64,000 bases of DNA from Paraflavitalea devenefica (GTDB taxonomy: Bacteria > Bacteroidota > Bacteroidia > Chitinophagales > Chitinophagaceae). Both the position numbers and the translations under genes were made by a program. The stretch covers positions 434,001-498,000 of the forward strand of contig NZ_JAARML010000002.1 in assembly GCF_011759375.1 (NCBI RefSeq), read 5' to 3'. Below, piece by piece: positions 28,001 through 35,623 of the stretch. Positions within the stretch are counted from its first letter, which is position 1; each line of letters starts with the position of its first letter. A model generated the notes under the pieces. The model was given only the letters and a program-made list of their open reading frames with translations, was not told where the DNA came from and did no database searches.

Positions 28001-31000
28001 TGGGCGGTGTATCTACCAGTTCCAGGTTCTCGCTTTATTACAGCAGGGGAGGTATTGGCGGATCTTCTTCTTTCCTGTACGAGCAGTACGTCTATAATAA
28101 CGTATTGTCTTTTGGGGAATTTACCGTGGGCGATTTTAATGGGGATGGAAGAAGTGATCTGCTGAACAGGTTCAATGTGTCTTCACCAGCCGACTTTATT
28201 GGATTTAAACAAAATGGCAAGGAAAACCTGCTGGTAAAGATCACGGACGGACATAATGTAACCAACACTTTTGATTATAAGTTGCTCACCGATAAAACTA
28301 CTTATCCCTGGTTCTATAATCGCACCATATCACTGGATAATCCGGCCAACCTGAATCCGTTTAATTATATTCAACCGCCGATATATGCTGTTTCTGCATT
28401 TACTACGCCCAATGGTGTTGGAGGTACTAATACCACCAACTATAAGTATGAGGATGGTGTTGCGCACCGTGCAGCAAAAGGGTTCCTTGGCTTTAAGAAG
28501 ATCACCGCAGCAAATACAACCCTTGGTATTACTTCCATAACGGAAAATGAGATCAATACCCAGTTTGCGATACCTTATGTTAAAAAGCAAACCACCAGTC
28601 TTACGGCTACAGGGGAACTTTTATCTGAATATATTGCAGATGTTTCTTTTGTTTCCTTGTCTACAGGCTATCTGGATCCCAAAAGATTTGTGCAGCATAT
28701 TGATAAAACACTGGAAGTAAACCACCTTACCGGTGCTGCCGTTGAAACGGTTAACGGGTATGATAATTCCGGGAATATCACTTCGGCTACGGTGAAAACA
28801 GGCGCCCTGTCGGGTAGTACGGTGAGCCCAACAGAAACGACCGTCACAACATCCACTTTTGGGACATACAATACACCTGTACCTGCACGTCCGGATAATA
28901 TTACCGTTTCAAGTACAAGAACCGGCAGCTCCACGGAAAGTAACACCGTTGAATTTACGTATACTGGCAGCGGGATGATCGCTACCCGCAAAGAGTTTGC
29001 AGGTTTGCCTCAGGCGATAACTACCACCTATGGATACAATGCATTTGGTAATATTACCAGCGTTACCATCAGTGCTGCCGGTTTGAATAACCGCGTAACC
29101 AATTACACATTTGATACCAGGGGACGCCTGCCCTTGTCCAGCCAACGCTCAGCTTCAGGTGTAACACAAACGGAGTCATTTACCTATGATTTCAAGTGGG
29201 GGAAACCAGTAACAAAAACATCCTCAGATTGCCTCACCAGCACCTATGAATATGACGCCTTTGGAAGAATGAAGAAACATACCCTGCCTGCCGGCTACAG
29301 TGTTAATACTTCCCTCAACTGGGAAGTACAGGGGGAAAATGTATACTATAGTTTTGCCGATTGGCCGACCGGGGCTCCCGATATAAAAGTGTGGTTTGAT
29401 AAGGCCGGCAGGGAAGTAAAAAAACAAACCAGCGGATTCAATAATCAATGGCTCACGCAGCTAATTACCTACAATACCCAGGGAAATATAGCTACCCAAA
29501 CAAATAGTTATTACCCTTCCGAAACACCTGTTATAACTACCAATGCTTATGATGCTTATGGCAGGCTTCAAAATATAAGCAATGCAGTGAGTAATGCGCA
29601 ATATACCTATACAAAGCTAAGTGGCGGAAGAATGCAGGTGGAAACCACGTCGGCCGGACAAAGCACTACTAAAATTACAGATGCTACCGGCAAAGTGGTT
29701 ACTGCAATAGATAATGGAGGGCAGCTTGATTATGGGTATGACAGCAGGGGCAACCAGCTACAGGTAACGCATGGCAGTACAGTCATATTGAGCAATGGGT
29801 ATGATAGCTACGGCAGAAGGACCTCCTCAACAGATAAAAATGCCGGTACTATTACGTACCAATATGATGCATTCGGACAGATTACGCAACAAACAGATAA
29901 TATGGGCAATGCTTATAGCATGACCTATGATGACTTGGGACGTATTGTAACCCGTCAGGGGCCGGAAGGCACCGCTACTTATGAATATTATAAGGACATT
30001 ACAACCGGATGTAACAATAATAATCTTTCACGAGTTACCGATTTCAATGGTATTGTCAAAGTTTATGGATATGATAATTTAAAACGCCTGCAAACGGAAA
30101 CAGTCACTATTGATGGCGTGCCTGTTTCCACGTATTATGCTTATGATATCTATGATCACCTGACCAAAATAACCTATCCTTCCGGTATAGAGGTAAATAA
30201 TATATATGATAACAGCGGGAAGCTGGTACAAGTAACCGGAGGTAATGCAGGCTCCCCAATAAACCTGTTTACCGGCACTGCCTTAAACGGATTTGGTCAA
30301 TACACTGGTTATACACTGGGCAATAACATGACTTCGCAGAACACTTACACGTATGGATTCCCCACCCGTTACTATACAGCCGGTATTCAGGACCTTAACC
30401 TGAACTTTGACTATGCCAGGGGTAATTTGCTGAGCCGGCAGGATGCTATTAAAAGTTTAACAGAAACCTTCCAGTACGATGGGCTCAACAGGCTCACCCA
30501 AACTACTGTGAACAATGTACCACAGATCTCTATTGGTTATGATGGGAATACCAGTTTTTCTATGGGCAATATTGTTTCCAAGACCGACGCAGGCAACTAC
30601 GTGTACAAAAATGATAAAATACATGCGGTGGCTTATATCACCAATCCTGCAGGTGCACAAACGCCACCAGCGACTATTTCCACCAACCTGCAGCAGGTGG
30701 CTTATACCCCCTTCTTAAAAACAGCTATGGTTACAGAGGGGGCTTACCAGGTGAATTATATATATGGCGAAGATTACCAGCGGGTCAAGAGTATCTTAAG
30801 GCAGAATAACAATATTATTGAAACAAAATATTATTTAGGTAATTATGAGAAGCAGAATAGCGGAGGAGTAAACCGGGAAATACACTATGTGATCGGGGGC
30901 AATGGTTTATGTGCCATGATCGTAAGGGAAAATAGCGTAAACAACTTCTATTTTGTGTACACGGATCATTTAGGCAGCCTGCTTACGCTAACGGATATCA

Positions 31001-32142
31001 ACGGGAATGTAGTGACTGAACAGAACTTCGATGCCTGGGGACGTAACCGTAATCCGGTCAACTGGCAATATGCGGGTGTTCCTGCTAATCCTGCATGGCT
31101 GTACCGTGGATATACGGGACATGAACATCTTGCCCAGTTTGCCCTGATCAATATGAATGGCCGGATGTATGATCCTATACAGGGCCGCATGCTTAGCCCG
31201 GATAATTTTGTCATTACACCTTTCGGTACACAGGGATACAACCGGTACATATATGCCTTGAATAATCCATTAGCCCATATTGATAGTAATGGCGACTTCC
31301 CCTGGCTGATAGTGGCCGTTGCTGCTGCAGTATTTGCGGTTGGAAATACAGTTGCCCATGCTGTGCGGGGCGATATTGATAATTTCTGGGATGGGTTAAG
31401 GTACTTTGCACAGGGCGCCATTGCCGGCGCTGCTTTGGGTGCAGGGATTGCAGCGGGCATAAGTGTACCGATATTGGGGACCATTATTAAAGGGGCGGCA
31501 TGGATCTACGCAGGTACAACTGCACTGAGTGTAGTAAGTGGTTTGGGGCAAGGGATCTTTGGCGGTGATTGGGGTGCCCTGCGTAATGCCGGGGAGATAT
31601 TCCTGGGCAATTTCTACCTGGATGAGAACCGCTCCTTCTTTGGTGGTGTATGGCAGGGTGTTTCCAGATTTAGCTGGGAACTTACCCAATCTACTATAGG
31701 ATATGGCTATACCCAGATACGCAATACAGTAGGGAATGTTGATGAAGTAGAGTTCTTTGGCGGCGCCACCTTTGCCTTCAGGTTAAACCGTACAGGGCAG
31801 CAAGATCAAGGTGTATCCATCGGCAACTATATTAATATCAGGGTCCGGGGCAACAATACCAATATTCTGAGTAATCCGCTCTACATGCACGAATATGGAC
31901 ACACTTTCCAAAGCCAGCGATGGGGTATTTTGTATCCTTTTGTTGTAATGATCCCAAGTGCCCTAAGCGTCTCGAATCAGGCGGATATTCCTGGTTTTCC
32001 GGGCCTCACCACCCATGATATCCGGGCATTTGAGATGGCGGCCAACAGGTTTGCAGCCGATTACTTTGGAAGGCATTTCGGAATAAATTGGAATAACTTT
32101 GAACCGGCCGCCGGCGGTACCTATCCGAGAAGATGGCCATAA
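25054..32142 (+). CDS. Giant SpvB/FG-GAP/RHS-repeat protein with C-terminal zincin-like domain
   Basis: A 2362-residue exported protein. A signal peptide (residues 1-33) is followed by a Tyr-rich, Ig-like region (about 35-310), a TcB/SpvB N-terminal module (about 328-430, GLQPAINIVYNSHAGNGVVG) and seven FG-GAP/VCBS calcium-type repeats of DFNGDGKSD form (about 640-1036). RHS YD repeats run from about 1325 to 1810 (YDAFGRMKK, YDSRGNQLQ, YDSYGRRTS). The RHS core (YTDHLGSLLTLTD, MYDPIQGRMLSPDNF) is near 1966-2045. The last 280 residues are a hydrophobic pre-domain and a variable-type tip with HEYGH (H2279-H2283), the HExxH zinc motif, plus EMAANRFAADYF. It resembles polymorphic toxins. No T9SS tail is present. 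Confidence 0.9.
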   Translation: MRLLLPYPAARLRRFLLSITILCCANMVAQAQCYEDFYVYQSYPYGQLCSPQYVTLRAEYYNYSGNYVYGEFRWYSSDTDPWPVQTNTMYIDPYTYSAYAEYSVYANTGVTVWVSFYNYNTGCESYRTPYTFYFSPIPYVWQDYAVKCGWDVAKVQLSSNTPGVTFQLYKLYEYYDPWYGYVQDYQFVNSNTTGYFEIWDFDPATDAEKYYAKVYQPYGCSVNYYYQLYFEITSGSPPTISGNTNVTAGSSTTLTAGGTASNFKWYDANDNFLTDGWQYYTPTTLTPGTYTYYVRGTDWTGTCLSDPASVTVTVSLPPVNYTSLYTSSNFTKTIDVSKPVGTVGGMAGTTAAGGATYRIPVYTPPGTNGLQPAINIVYNSHAGNGVVGYGWNITGLPVISRTGRNLYYNGLVSPVSYTSTDAFMLDGTRLNPISGSNGANGTTYAGDAESFSRVTSYTSGSANNPDWFRVTAKDGTIMEFGNTPDARILTENNNNVMFWRLNKIIDINGNYITFKYENGFRESRIDEVSYTGNSNTGLQPYNKIKFSYGQRTDVATTYEGGSSVVLKHLLTGISIKHDADAVKTYQFNYGFDNVKSMLKEVVELGSDGAALNSTIFLYGDQPQNLSVSTTSALQGGFDFFAGDFNADGKTDLLAANLYYDQGVKYHSQYEIRSDITTSSSSVLYIKSLPTGNSVNMGEKKFSNFLTSDYNGDGRDDVLQLSTGYGYTYPGSWKRLVNNVTINYTGSHNGSTGWTDYTPTTYPIPYAWGQPFNYIHHKGNNFIPGDFDGDGNQDYIMILAMKTTEYEPDPVDYFGFKAFLTCPSTNEINSEIVNFGFGSYPPDFYANTVADADMITPFDFDGDGKHEILVTKDNTSYVLSVQRVSATTGYSFGAFVIATTAEVIKNCRVYPGDFNGDRKSDLLVRNTNGSWKILYSTGASFVAASFSFNQSPNITGNYSDDKMIVSDFNGDGKSDIVHGFPYWVGGVSTSSRFSLYYSRGGIGGSSSFLYEQYVYNNVLSFGEFTVGDFNGDGRSDLLNRFNVSSPADFIGFKQNGKENLLVKITDGHNVTNTFDYKLLTDKTTYPWFYNRTISLDNPANLNPFNYIQPPIYAVSAFTTPNGVGGTNTTNYKYEDGVAHRAAKGFLGFKKITAANTTLGITSITENEINTQFAIPYVKKQTTSLTATGELLSEYIADVSFVSLSTGYLDPKRFVQHIDKTLEVNHLTGAAVETVNGYDNSGNITSATVKTGALSGSTVSPTETTVTTSTFGTYNTPVPARPDNITVSSTRTGSSTESNTVEFTYTGSGMIATRKEFAGLPQAITTTYGYNAFGNITSVTISAAGLNNRVTNYTFDTRGRLPLSSQRSASGVTQTESFTYDFKWGKPVTKTSSDCLTSTYEYDAFGRMKKHTLPAGYSVNTSLNWEVQGENVYYSFADWPTGAPDIKVWFDKAGREVKKQTSGFNNQWLTQLITYNTQGNIATQTNSYYPSETPVITTNAYDAYGRLQNISNAVSNAQYTYTKLSGGRMQVETTSAGQSTTKITDATGKVVTAIDNGGQLDYGYDSRGNQLQVTHGSTVILSNGYDSYGRRTSSTDKNAGTITYQYDAFGQITQQTDNMGNAYSMTYDDLGRIVTRQGPEGTATYEYYKDITTGCNNNNLSRVTDFNGIVKVYGYDNLKRLQTETVTIDGVPVSTYYAYDIYDHLTKITYPSGIEVNNIYDNSGKLVQVTGGNAGSPINLFTGTALNGFGQYTGYTLGNNMTSQNTYTYGFPTRYYTAGIQDLNLNFDYARGNLLSRQDAIKSLTETFQYDGLNRLTQTTVNNVPQISIGYDGNTSFSMGNIVSKTDAGNYVYKNDKIHAVAYITNPAGAQTPPATISTNLQQVAYTPFLKTAMVTEGAYQVNYIYGEDYQRVKSILRQNNNIIETKYYLGNYEKQNSGGVNREIHYVIGGNGLCAMIVRENSVNNFYFVYTDHLGSLLTLTDINGNVVTEQNFDAWGRNRNPVNWQYAGVPANPAWLYRGYTGHEHLAQFALINMNGRMYDPIQGRMLSPDNFVITPFGTQGYNRYIYALNNPLAHIDSNGDFPWLIVAVAAAVFAVGNTVAHAVRGDIDNFWDGLRYFAQGAIAGAALGAGIAAGISVPILGTIIKGAAWIYAGTTALSVVSGLGQGIFGGDWGALRNAGEIFLGNFYLDENRSFFGGVWQGVSRFSWELTQSTIGYGYTQIRNTVGNVDEVEFFGGATFAFRLNRTGQQDQGVSIGNYINIRVRGNNTNILSNPLYMHEYGHTFQSQRWGILYPFVVMIPSALSVSNQADIPGFPGLTTHDIRAFEMAANRFAADYFGRHFGINWNNFEPAAGGTYPRRWP

Positions 32143-32159
32143 ACCTTAAAATCAGTTCT

Positions 32160-32576
32160 ATGAGATACTTAATCATTTACCTGGGGAGTTGTTTGTTGCT
32201 GATGTCTTTCCGCTGTGGTAAACTGGCAGAGACAAGAAACAGCTTCTCCATAAAAAACAATGCTGCTCATAGCATATCCTTCTATGTGGCGGCGGTTGGG
32301 ATACAACATAAATATCCCGATACAGCCATTGAAAATAATCAGGTTCCCATGCAGTCCATTTTGCCAGGCAAATCTGCAGACTGGGGTACCGGACTTAAAT
32401 GGGAAGAGTTTTTTAAAGCCTTGCCAACGGATACTTTGTCGGTCTATTTATTTCATCCGGATACATTGCAAAAGTATAACTGGGCTGTAATACGCGACCA
32501 GTACAAAGTGCTAAGGCGTTATGATTTAAGCCTGCAGGATTTAAAAGGCCTCAATTTTGAAATTCCTTATCCATAG
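32160..32576 (+). CDS. Small lipoprotein, candidate partner of the RHS protein
   Basis: A 138-residue predicted lipoprotein starting at ATG 32160, 17 bp after the RHS stop. The leader MRYLIIYLGSCLLLMSFRC places the lipid Cys near residue 19 (SFRC). The mature part has NSFSIKNNAAHSISFYVA, a central PGKSADWGTG and a C-terminal YDLSLQDLKGLNFEIPYP, a pattern found in small Bacteroidota lipoproteins, often beside other surface genes. Function is unknown. Its place directly after a polymorphic-toxin-like gene fits an immunity or tethering role, but that is inference. Confidence 0.55.
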   Translation: MRYLIIYLGSCLLLMSFRCGKLAETRNSFSIKNNAAHSISFYVAAVGIQHKYPDTAIENNQVPMQSILPGKSADWGTGLKWEEFFKALPTDTLSVYLFHPDTLQKYNWAVIRDQYKVLRRYDLSLQDLKGLNFEIPYP

Positions 32577-32607
32577 TAAAGGGTTTTAACCAGCTAAAAA
32601 ACACTCC

Positions 32608-33051
32608 ATGAAAAAGAAATTTATAGTATCCCTGATCCTGACTCTGGCAGGCATATATGCGTTCTCACAGCAGCTTCCGGCCAATGCCTGCGGTATTGTC
32701 AATACCTATGATGCTGCAGGTAACCGGTTAAAACGGGTATACTTTTGTAACAATGGTATTGATCCCTATCCCACGCGTGCAGCGCAGCAGACAACAAATG
32801 TTACCGAAGAAATTCAGTCTATAGATGCCCTGTATCCCAATCCTACCACGGGCCGCTTTTTTGTTACCTTCAGTAAGGCATTGAGCAATGCGGTGGTATC
32901 CCTGACCGATGTGAACGGTAAAACCATCCGGCAATTCAAAGCCAGTGGCTATAGGGTAGATTTCGACCTCTCGGCATTTGCCGCAGGTGTCTATTTTGTG
33001 CTCATCAATGATGCAGGTAATATCATTTCCAAGAAAGTGGTGAAACAATAA
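32608..33051 (+). CDS. Mini T9SS-tailed protein with a single RHS-like motif
   Basis: A 147-residue secreted protein with a signal peptide (MKKKFIVSLILTLAGIYAFSQQ). It contains a single RHS-type unit, NTYDAAGNRLKRVYF, near residue 32 and ends with a full T9SS type A sorting domain (LYPNPTTGRFFVTF, VVSLTDVNGKTIRQF, AAGVYFVLINDAGNIISKKV). The mature part before the tail is only about 50 residues, too short for an enzyme. It follows the RHS/lipoprotein pair by 31 bp and looks cotranscribed. It may be a surface-anchored companion of the RHS giant, whose own C-terminus lacks a T9SS tail. Confidence 0.8.
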   Translation: MKKKFIVSLILTLAGIYAFSQQLPANACGIVNTYDAAGNRLKRVYFCNNGIDPYPTRAAQQTTNVTEEIQSIDALYPNPTTGRFFVTFSKALSNAVVSLTDVNGKTIRQFKASGYRVDFDLSAFAAGVYFVLINDAGNIISKKVVKQ

Positions 33052-33085
33052 CAGTGATAGTAAAGATGGGGAAGAAGAGCATTAA

Positions 33086-33832
33086 TCACAGGCTTTTAAA
33101 AAGCCTGGATTTGGCGATCCCCGTTTTTTGAAAGAAATACTGGAAGCTTACGCGCAACACGCCGAACCCATATTTCATGCTTCTGCTGAAATTGATAGAG
33201 GAAGCCTCATCAAAGTATTTCGTAGGACAGGTTATTTCAGCAATCTCAAAACCTTTATAGAATATCTGTGCCAGTATTTCATTATCAAAAATGAAATCAT
33301 CTGAATTGTTCTCAAAAGGAATGGACAGCAGCACATCTTTATGATACGCCCTGTACCCGGTATGGTATTCAGATAATTTTTGTCGCATCAACAGGTTTTG
33401 GATAGCTGTGAGTAAGCGGTTGGAGATATACTTGTACATAGGCATACCACCTTTTAAAGCTCCTTTTCCCAAAATCCTGGACCCAAGCACCACGGGATAT
33501 ACTTTGTTGGCAATCAGGGATACCATAGGTTTGATAAGTGCCGGTGTGTATTGGTAGTCGGGGTGCAGCATTACAATAATATCTCCACCTAACTCCAGGG
33601 CTTTTTTATAACAGGATTTCTGGTTGCCCCCATAACCCTTATTTTTTTCATGCCTGATGATATGGGTAAGGCCAATGGCTTTTGCTATCTGGATAGTATT
33701 ATCCATACTCATATCATCTACCAGGATGATTTCATCCACAATGGTCCGGTCTATTTCACGGCAGGTCTTTTCCAGGGTGAGGGCCGCATTATAGGCGGGC
33801 AGAACAACTATTACTTTTTGGCAATTGATCAT
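33086..33832 (-). CDS. Family 2 glycosyltransferase (dolichyl-phosphate mannosyltransferase-like)
   Basis: A 248-residue GT-A fold enzyme without transmembrane segments. VIVVLPAYNAALTLEKTCREI, IILVDDMSMDNT (nucleotide-binding Asp pair), NKGYGGNQKSCYKKAL and VMLHPDYQYTPAL (DxD-like HPDYQ) are the usual GT2 motifs; LSEYHTGYRAYHKDVL and FIFDNEILAQI follow as in DPMS-like members. It transfers a sugar from a nucleotide donor to an unknown acceptor. It lies 76 bp downstream of the MNIO gene on the same strand and may or may not belong to that operon. Confidence 0.88.
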   Translation of the reverse strand: MINCQKVIVVLPAYNAALTLEKTCREIDRTIVDEIILVDDMSMDNTIQIAKAIGLTHIIRHEKNKGYGGNQKSCYKKALELGGDIIVMLHPDYQYTPALIKPMVSLIANKVYPVVLGSRILGKGALKGGMPMYKYISNRLLTAIQNLLMRQKLSEYHTGYRAYHKDVLLSIPFENNSDDFIFDNEILAQIFYKGFEIAEITCPTKYFDEASSINFSRSMKYGFGVLRVSFQYFFQKTGIAKSRLFKSL

Positions 33833-33908
33833 GCAATGGCTGTTTGAAAATGCATTTTATCAATATGCCATTACGGCAGAAATGGATAATGAGTTGCTTA
33901 CCCGAAAT

Positions 33909-35045
33909 TTATGTCAGCCATCCCTGCTTCCATTTCTGTGCAATTTTAATGGCCGTTTCTACCATGGCGGGGTCCCAGTTCTCTATCTTCCAGTCAGAAT
34001 GGGCTAAGGAGGATTGAGCCAGCAGGCGCCTGGCATCTTCATACGAAGGCGCCGATTCCAGGATAGCGGAAAGCTCCCGTTGCTGCTGGTATAAAAACAG
34101 GTCTTCAGTCACGCCCCCCTTTTGCAGTGGAGCCTGGGGTAGAAATGAACAGGTGGAATGGGGAGTGCGGGATAAATTTTTTTCGCTTACAATGCTCTCC
34201 ATTCTCCCGAAATCCTGGTAGAATTGTTGTTTGCTTTCGGGAGTGAGCAGGCCAGTGCCCAATTGTTCCAGCACTACATATTGAAGATGAGGGCAACGTG
34301 ATATGGTCATTTCCAGCAATTGGAACACTGCTGCAGGTACTGCATTATCATGGGTATCCCTTCTTATTGTCCTTCCTGCTTCCACTTCTGAATCGTCCCA
34401 GCTACCACCGGAAATATGGATTTCCCGCACCCTGTGTAAAGGATAGAGATCAATAACCTCTTCAAAGGGAATGGAAAAATTATGGAGCTGGCACCAGAGG
34501 TTATGCAGGTCTAAAATGATAAAACCATTTACAGGTTCCAGCAGTTGGTCAAGGAAGGTACCATGCCGTTTTACTTCATCCAGTGAATAGGAAAACGCGA
34601 GGTTTTCAAGTCCCACAGGGCATTGACAGGCTTCCTGGATCCTTTGTAAGCGGTCTCTGCCAATAGCCAGCGTAGATGTTGTGTAAGGAATATTAAGGGG
34701 AGCACCCTGGTGGAAATCCTTGCCGGTCATAAATCCAAAATGCTCCGTGATGTGGTCAAATTGAAATTCAGTACAGGTTTGTTGTAGTTTGTTGAGCCAT
34801 TGTTGCTGTTCGGGCAACCATTTTCCGGAAAAGAGTGAAAAGAAAATCCCATGACCTATAAGCCTTTTCTCTTTACTGAATGCAGTCAGTAATTCCCGGA
34901 ACCAGGCTGGGATTTCCTCTACGTTGAACAGTGCATCAAAAGACCATTCAATGGCTTCTATTCTTGCTTCTTCCCATAAAGGAATACAGGCGCCAAGAAT
35001 ATCGGCTTCCAGGTTACAGGCTACGGAGGATAGTATTTTGGGCAC
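33909..35045 (-). CDS. DUF692/MNIO family enzyme (RiPP-type maturase) with C-terminal extension
   Basis: A 378-residue protein of the DUF692 (multinuclear non-heme iron oxidase, MNIO) family, TIM-barrel enzymes that modify cysteines of ribosomal peptides (MbnB, TglH, ChrH). The predicted metal-binding set is intact: GHGIFFSL (H65), FDHITEHFGF (H98, E101, H102), ENLAF (E147), LDLHNLW (D179, H181), REIHISGGS (H210), RRDTHD (D230, H232) and VLEQLG (E260). The last 100 residues (ELSAILESAPSYEDARRLLA and on) exceed the usual barrel and may be a fused partner domain. The start is GTG at 35043-35045. It lies 35 bp after a 56-residue Cys-motif peptide gene. Substrate assignment is inference. Confidence 0.88.
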   Translation of the reverse strand: MPKILSSVACNLEADILGACIPLWEEARIEAIEWSFDALFNVEEIPAWFRELLTAFSKEKRLIGHGIFFSLFSGKWLPEQQQWLNKLQQTCTEFQFDHITEHFGFMTGKDFHQGAPLNIPYTTSTLAIGRDRLQRIQEACQCPVGLENLAFSYSLDEVKRHGTFLDQLLEPVNGFIILDLHNLWCQLHNFSIPFEEVIDLYPLHRVREIHISGGSWDDSEVEAGRTIRRDTHDNAVPAAVFQLLEMTISRCPHLQYVVLEQLGTGLLTPESKQQFYQDFGRMESIVSEKNLSRTPHSTCSFLPQAPLQKGGVTEDLFLYQQQRELSAILESAPSYEDARRLLAQSSLAHSDWKIENWDPAMVETAIKIAQKWKQGWLT

Positions 35046-35080
35046 TGGCAGGAATTTGCAGTGATGATCTTATAAGCCGA

Positions 35081-35251
35081 TTAACCCATTCCGCAGGCTG
35101 GGCAGGGATAGGGAGGTTTATTTTTCTCTTCTTCCTTGGCTTCTTTCTTTGCTTTGGTATCCGGCAGGTCTTTGTCTTTGCTGCAGGAAGTGGCGGTTTG
35201 TACGGCAATGCCAATCACGATGGCCGTGAGTAACGTTTTGGGTAATTTCAT
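35081..35251 (-). CDS. 56-residue lipoprotein-like peptide, candidate MNIO substrate
   Basis: A small gene, ATG at 35249-35251 and TAA at 35081-35083. It encodes a lipoprotein-type signal (MKLPKTLLTAIVIGIAVQTA then TSC, Cys at 23) followed by a SKDKD surface-export-like signal, a Lys/Glu linker and the C-terminus PPYPCPACGMG with C50 and C53. The order peptide then DUF692 enzyme on the same strand, 35 bp apart, is what MNIO gene clusters show. I infer that the CPACGMG end is modified, possibly for metal binding. The peptide may instead be an ordinary small lipoprotein. No other small frame in the interval looks coding. Confidence 0.75.
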   Translation of the reverse strand: MKLPKTLLTAIVIGIAVQTATSCSKDKDLPDTKAKKEAKEEEKNKPPYPCPACGMG

Positions 35252-35344
35252 TTTGTCGGCTTTTAAATGACTAATTACATCTATGACAGCGGGAAATGAA
35301 AAAGCGTGGCATGCGCCGGATTGCAGCTTTGCGTAATATGATAA

Positions 35345-35623
35345 TCAGGACTTGCGCTTGAAATGCTTACTTTTTTTATATTGAATACTCGCGAGGAGGT
35401 TGATGGAGTCAAAAGGAACATCTATCAGCTCACTGATCCTGTTCAGTTCCTCCAGGGTAAATTTCTCCGTACGGTCTATTAACCTCGTCATCCGGTTATT
35501 ATTGGTGCCGAGGTCTCCTGCCATGACTGTTTTGGGCAGATAGGTAAAGATCTGCTTGAATTCGGTGATATGACCCGATTCAATCAGTTTTTTTACGCCT
35601 ATGTATCTCTCATCCTTTGTCAT
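35345..35623 (-). CDS. Small HTH-type regulator
   Basis: A 92-residue protein. The arrangement VKKLIESGHITEFKQIFTYLPKT, then AGDLGTNNNRMTRLIDRTEKFT and ELNRISELIDVPFDSINLL, resembles the Xre-like helix-turn-helix regulators of Bacteroidota that sit in front of small operons. It is 93 bp upstream of the peptide gene on the same strand and could control the peptide/MNIO unit. The C-terminus is basic (KKSKHFKRKS). Assignment is by pattern only. Confidence 0.6.
   Translation of the reverse strand: MTKDERYIGVKKLIESGHITEFKQIFTYLPKTVMAGDLGTNNNRMTRLIDRTEKFTLEELNRISELIDVPFDSINLLASIQYKKSKHFKRKS

Noticed and set aside
35014..35214. 66-residue minus-strand frame overlapping the peptide gene
   Set aside because: It reads the same DNA in another frame (MALPYKPPLPAAKTKTCR) and lacks a signal peptide or a domain; the 56-residue frame has a proper lipoprotein leader and stop.
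34931..35233. 100-residue plus-strand frame opposite the MNIO gene and the 56-residue peptide
   Set aside because: It is antisense to a clear gene and to the CPACGMG peptide gene. Its text is leucine/phenylalanine-rich and looks like a shadow frame.
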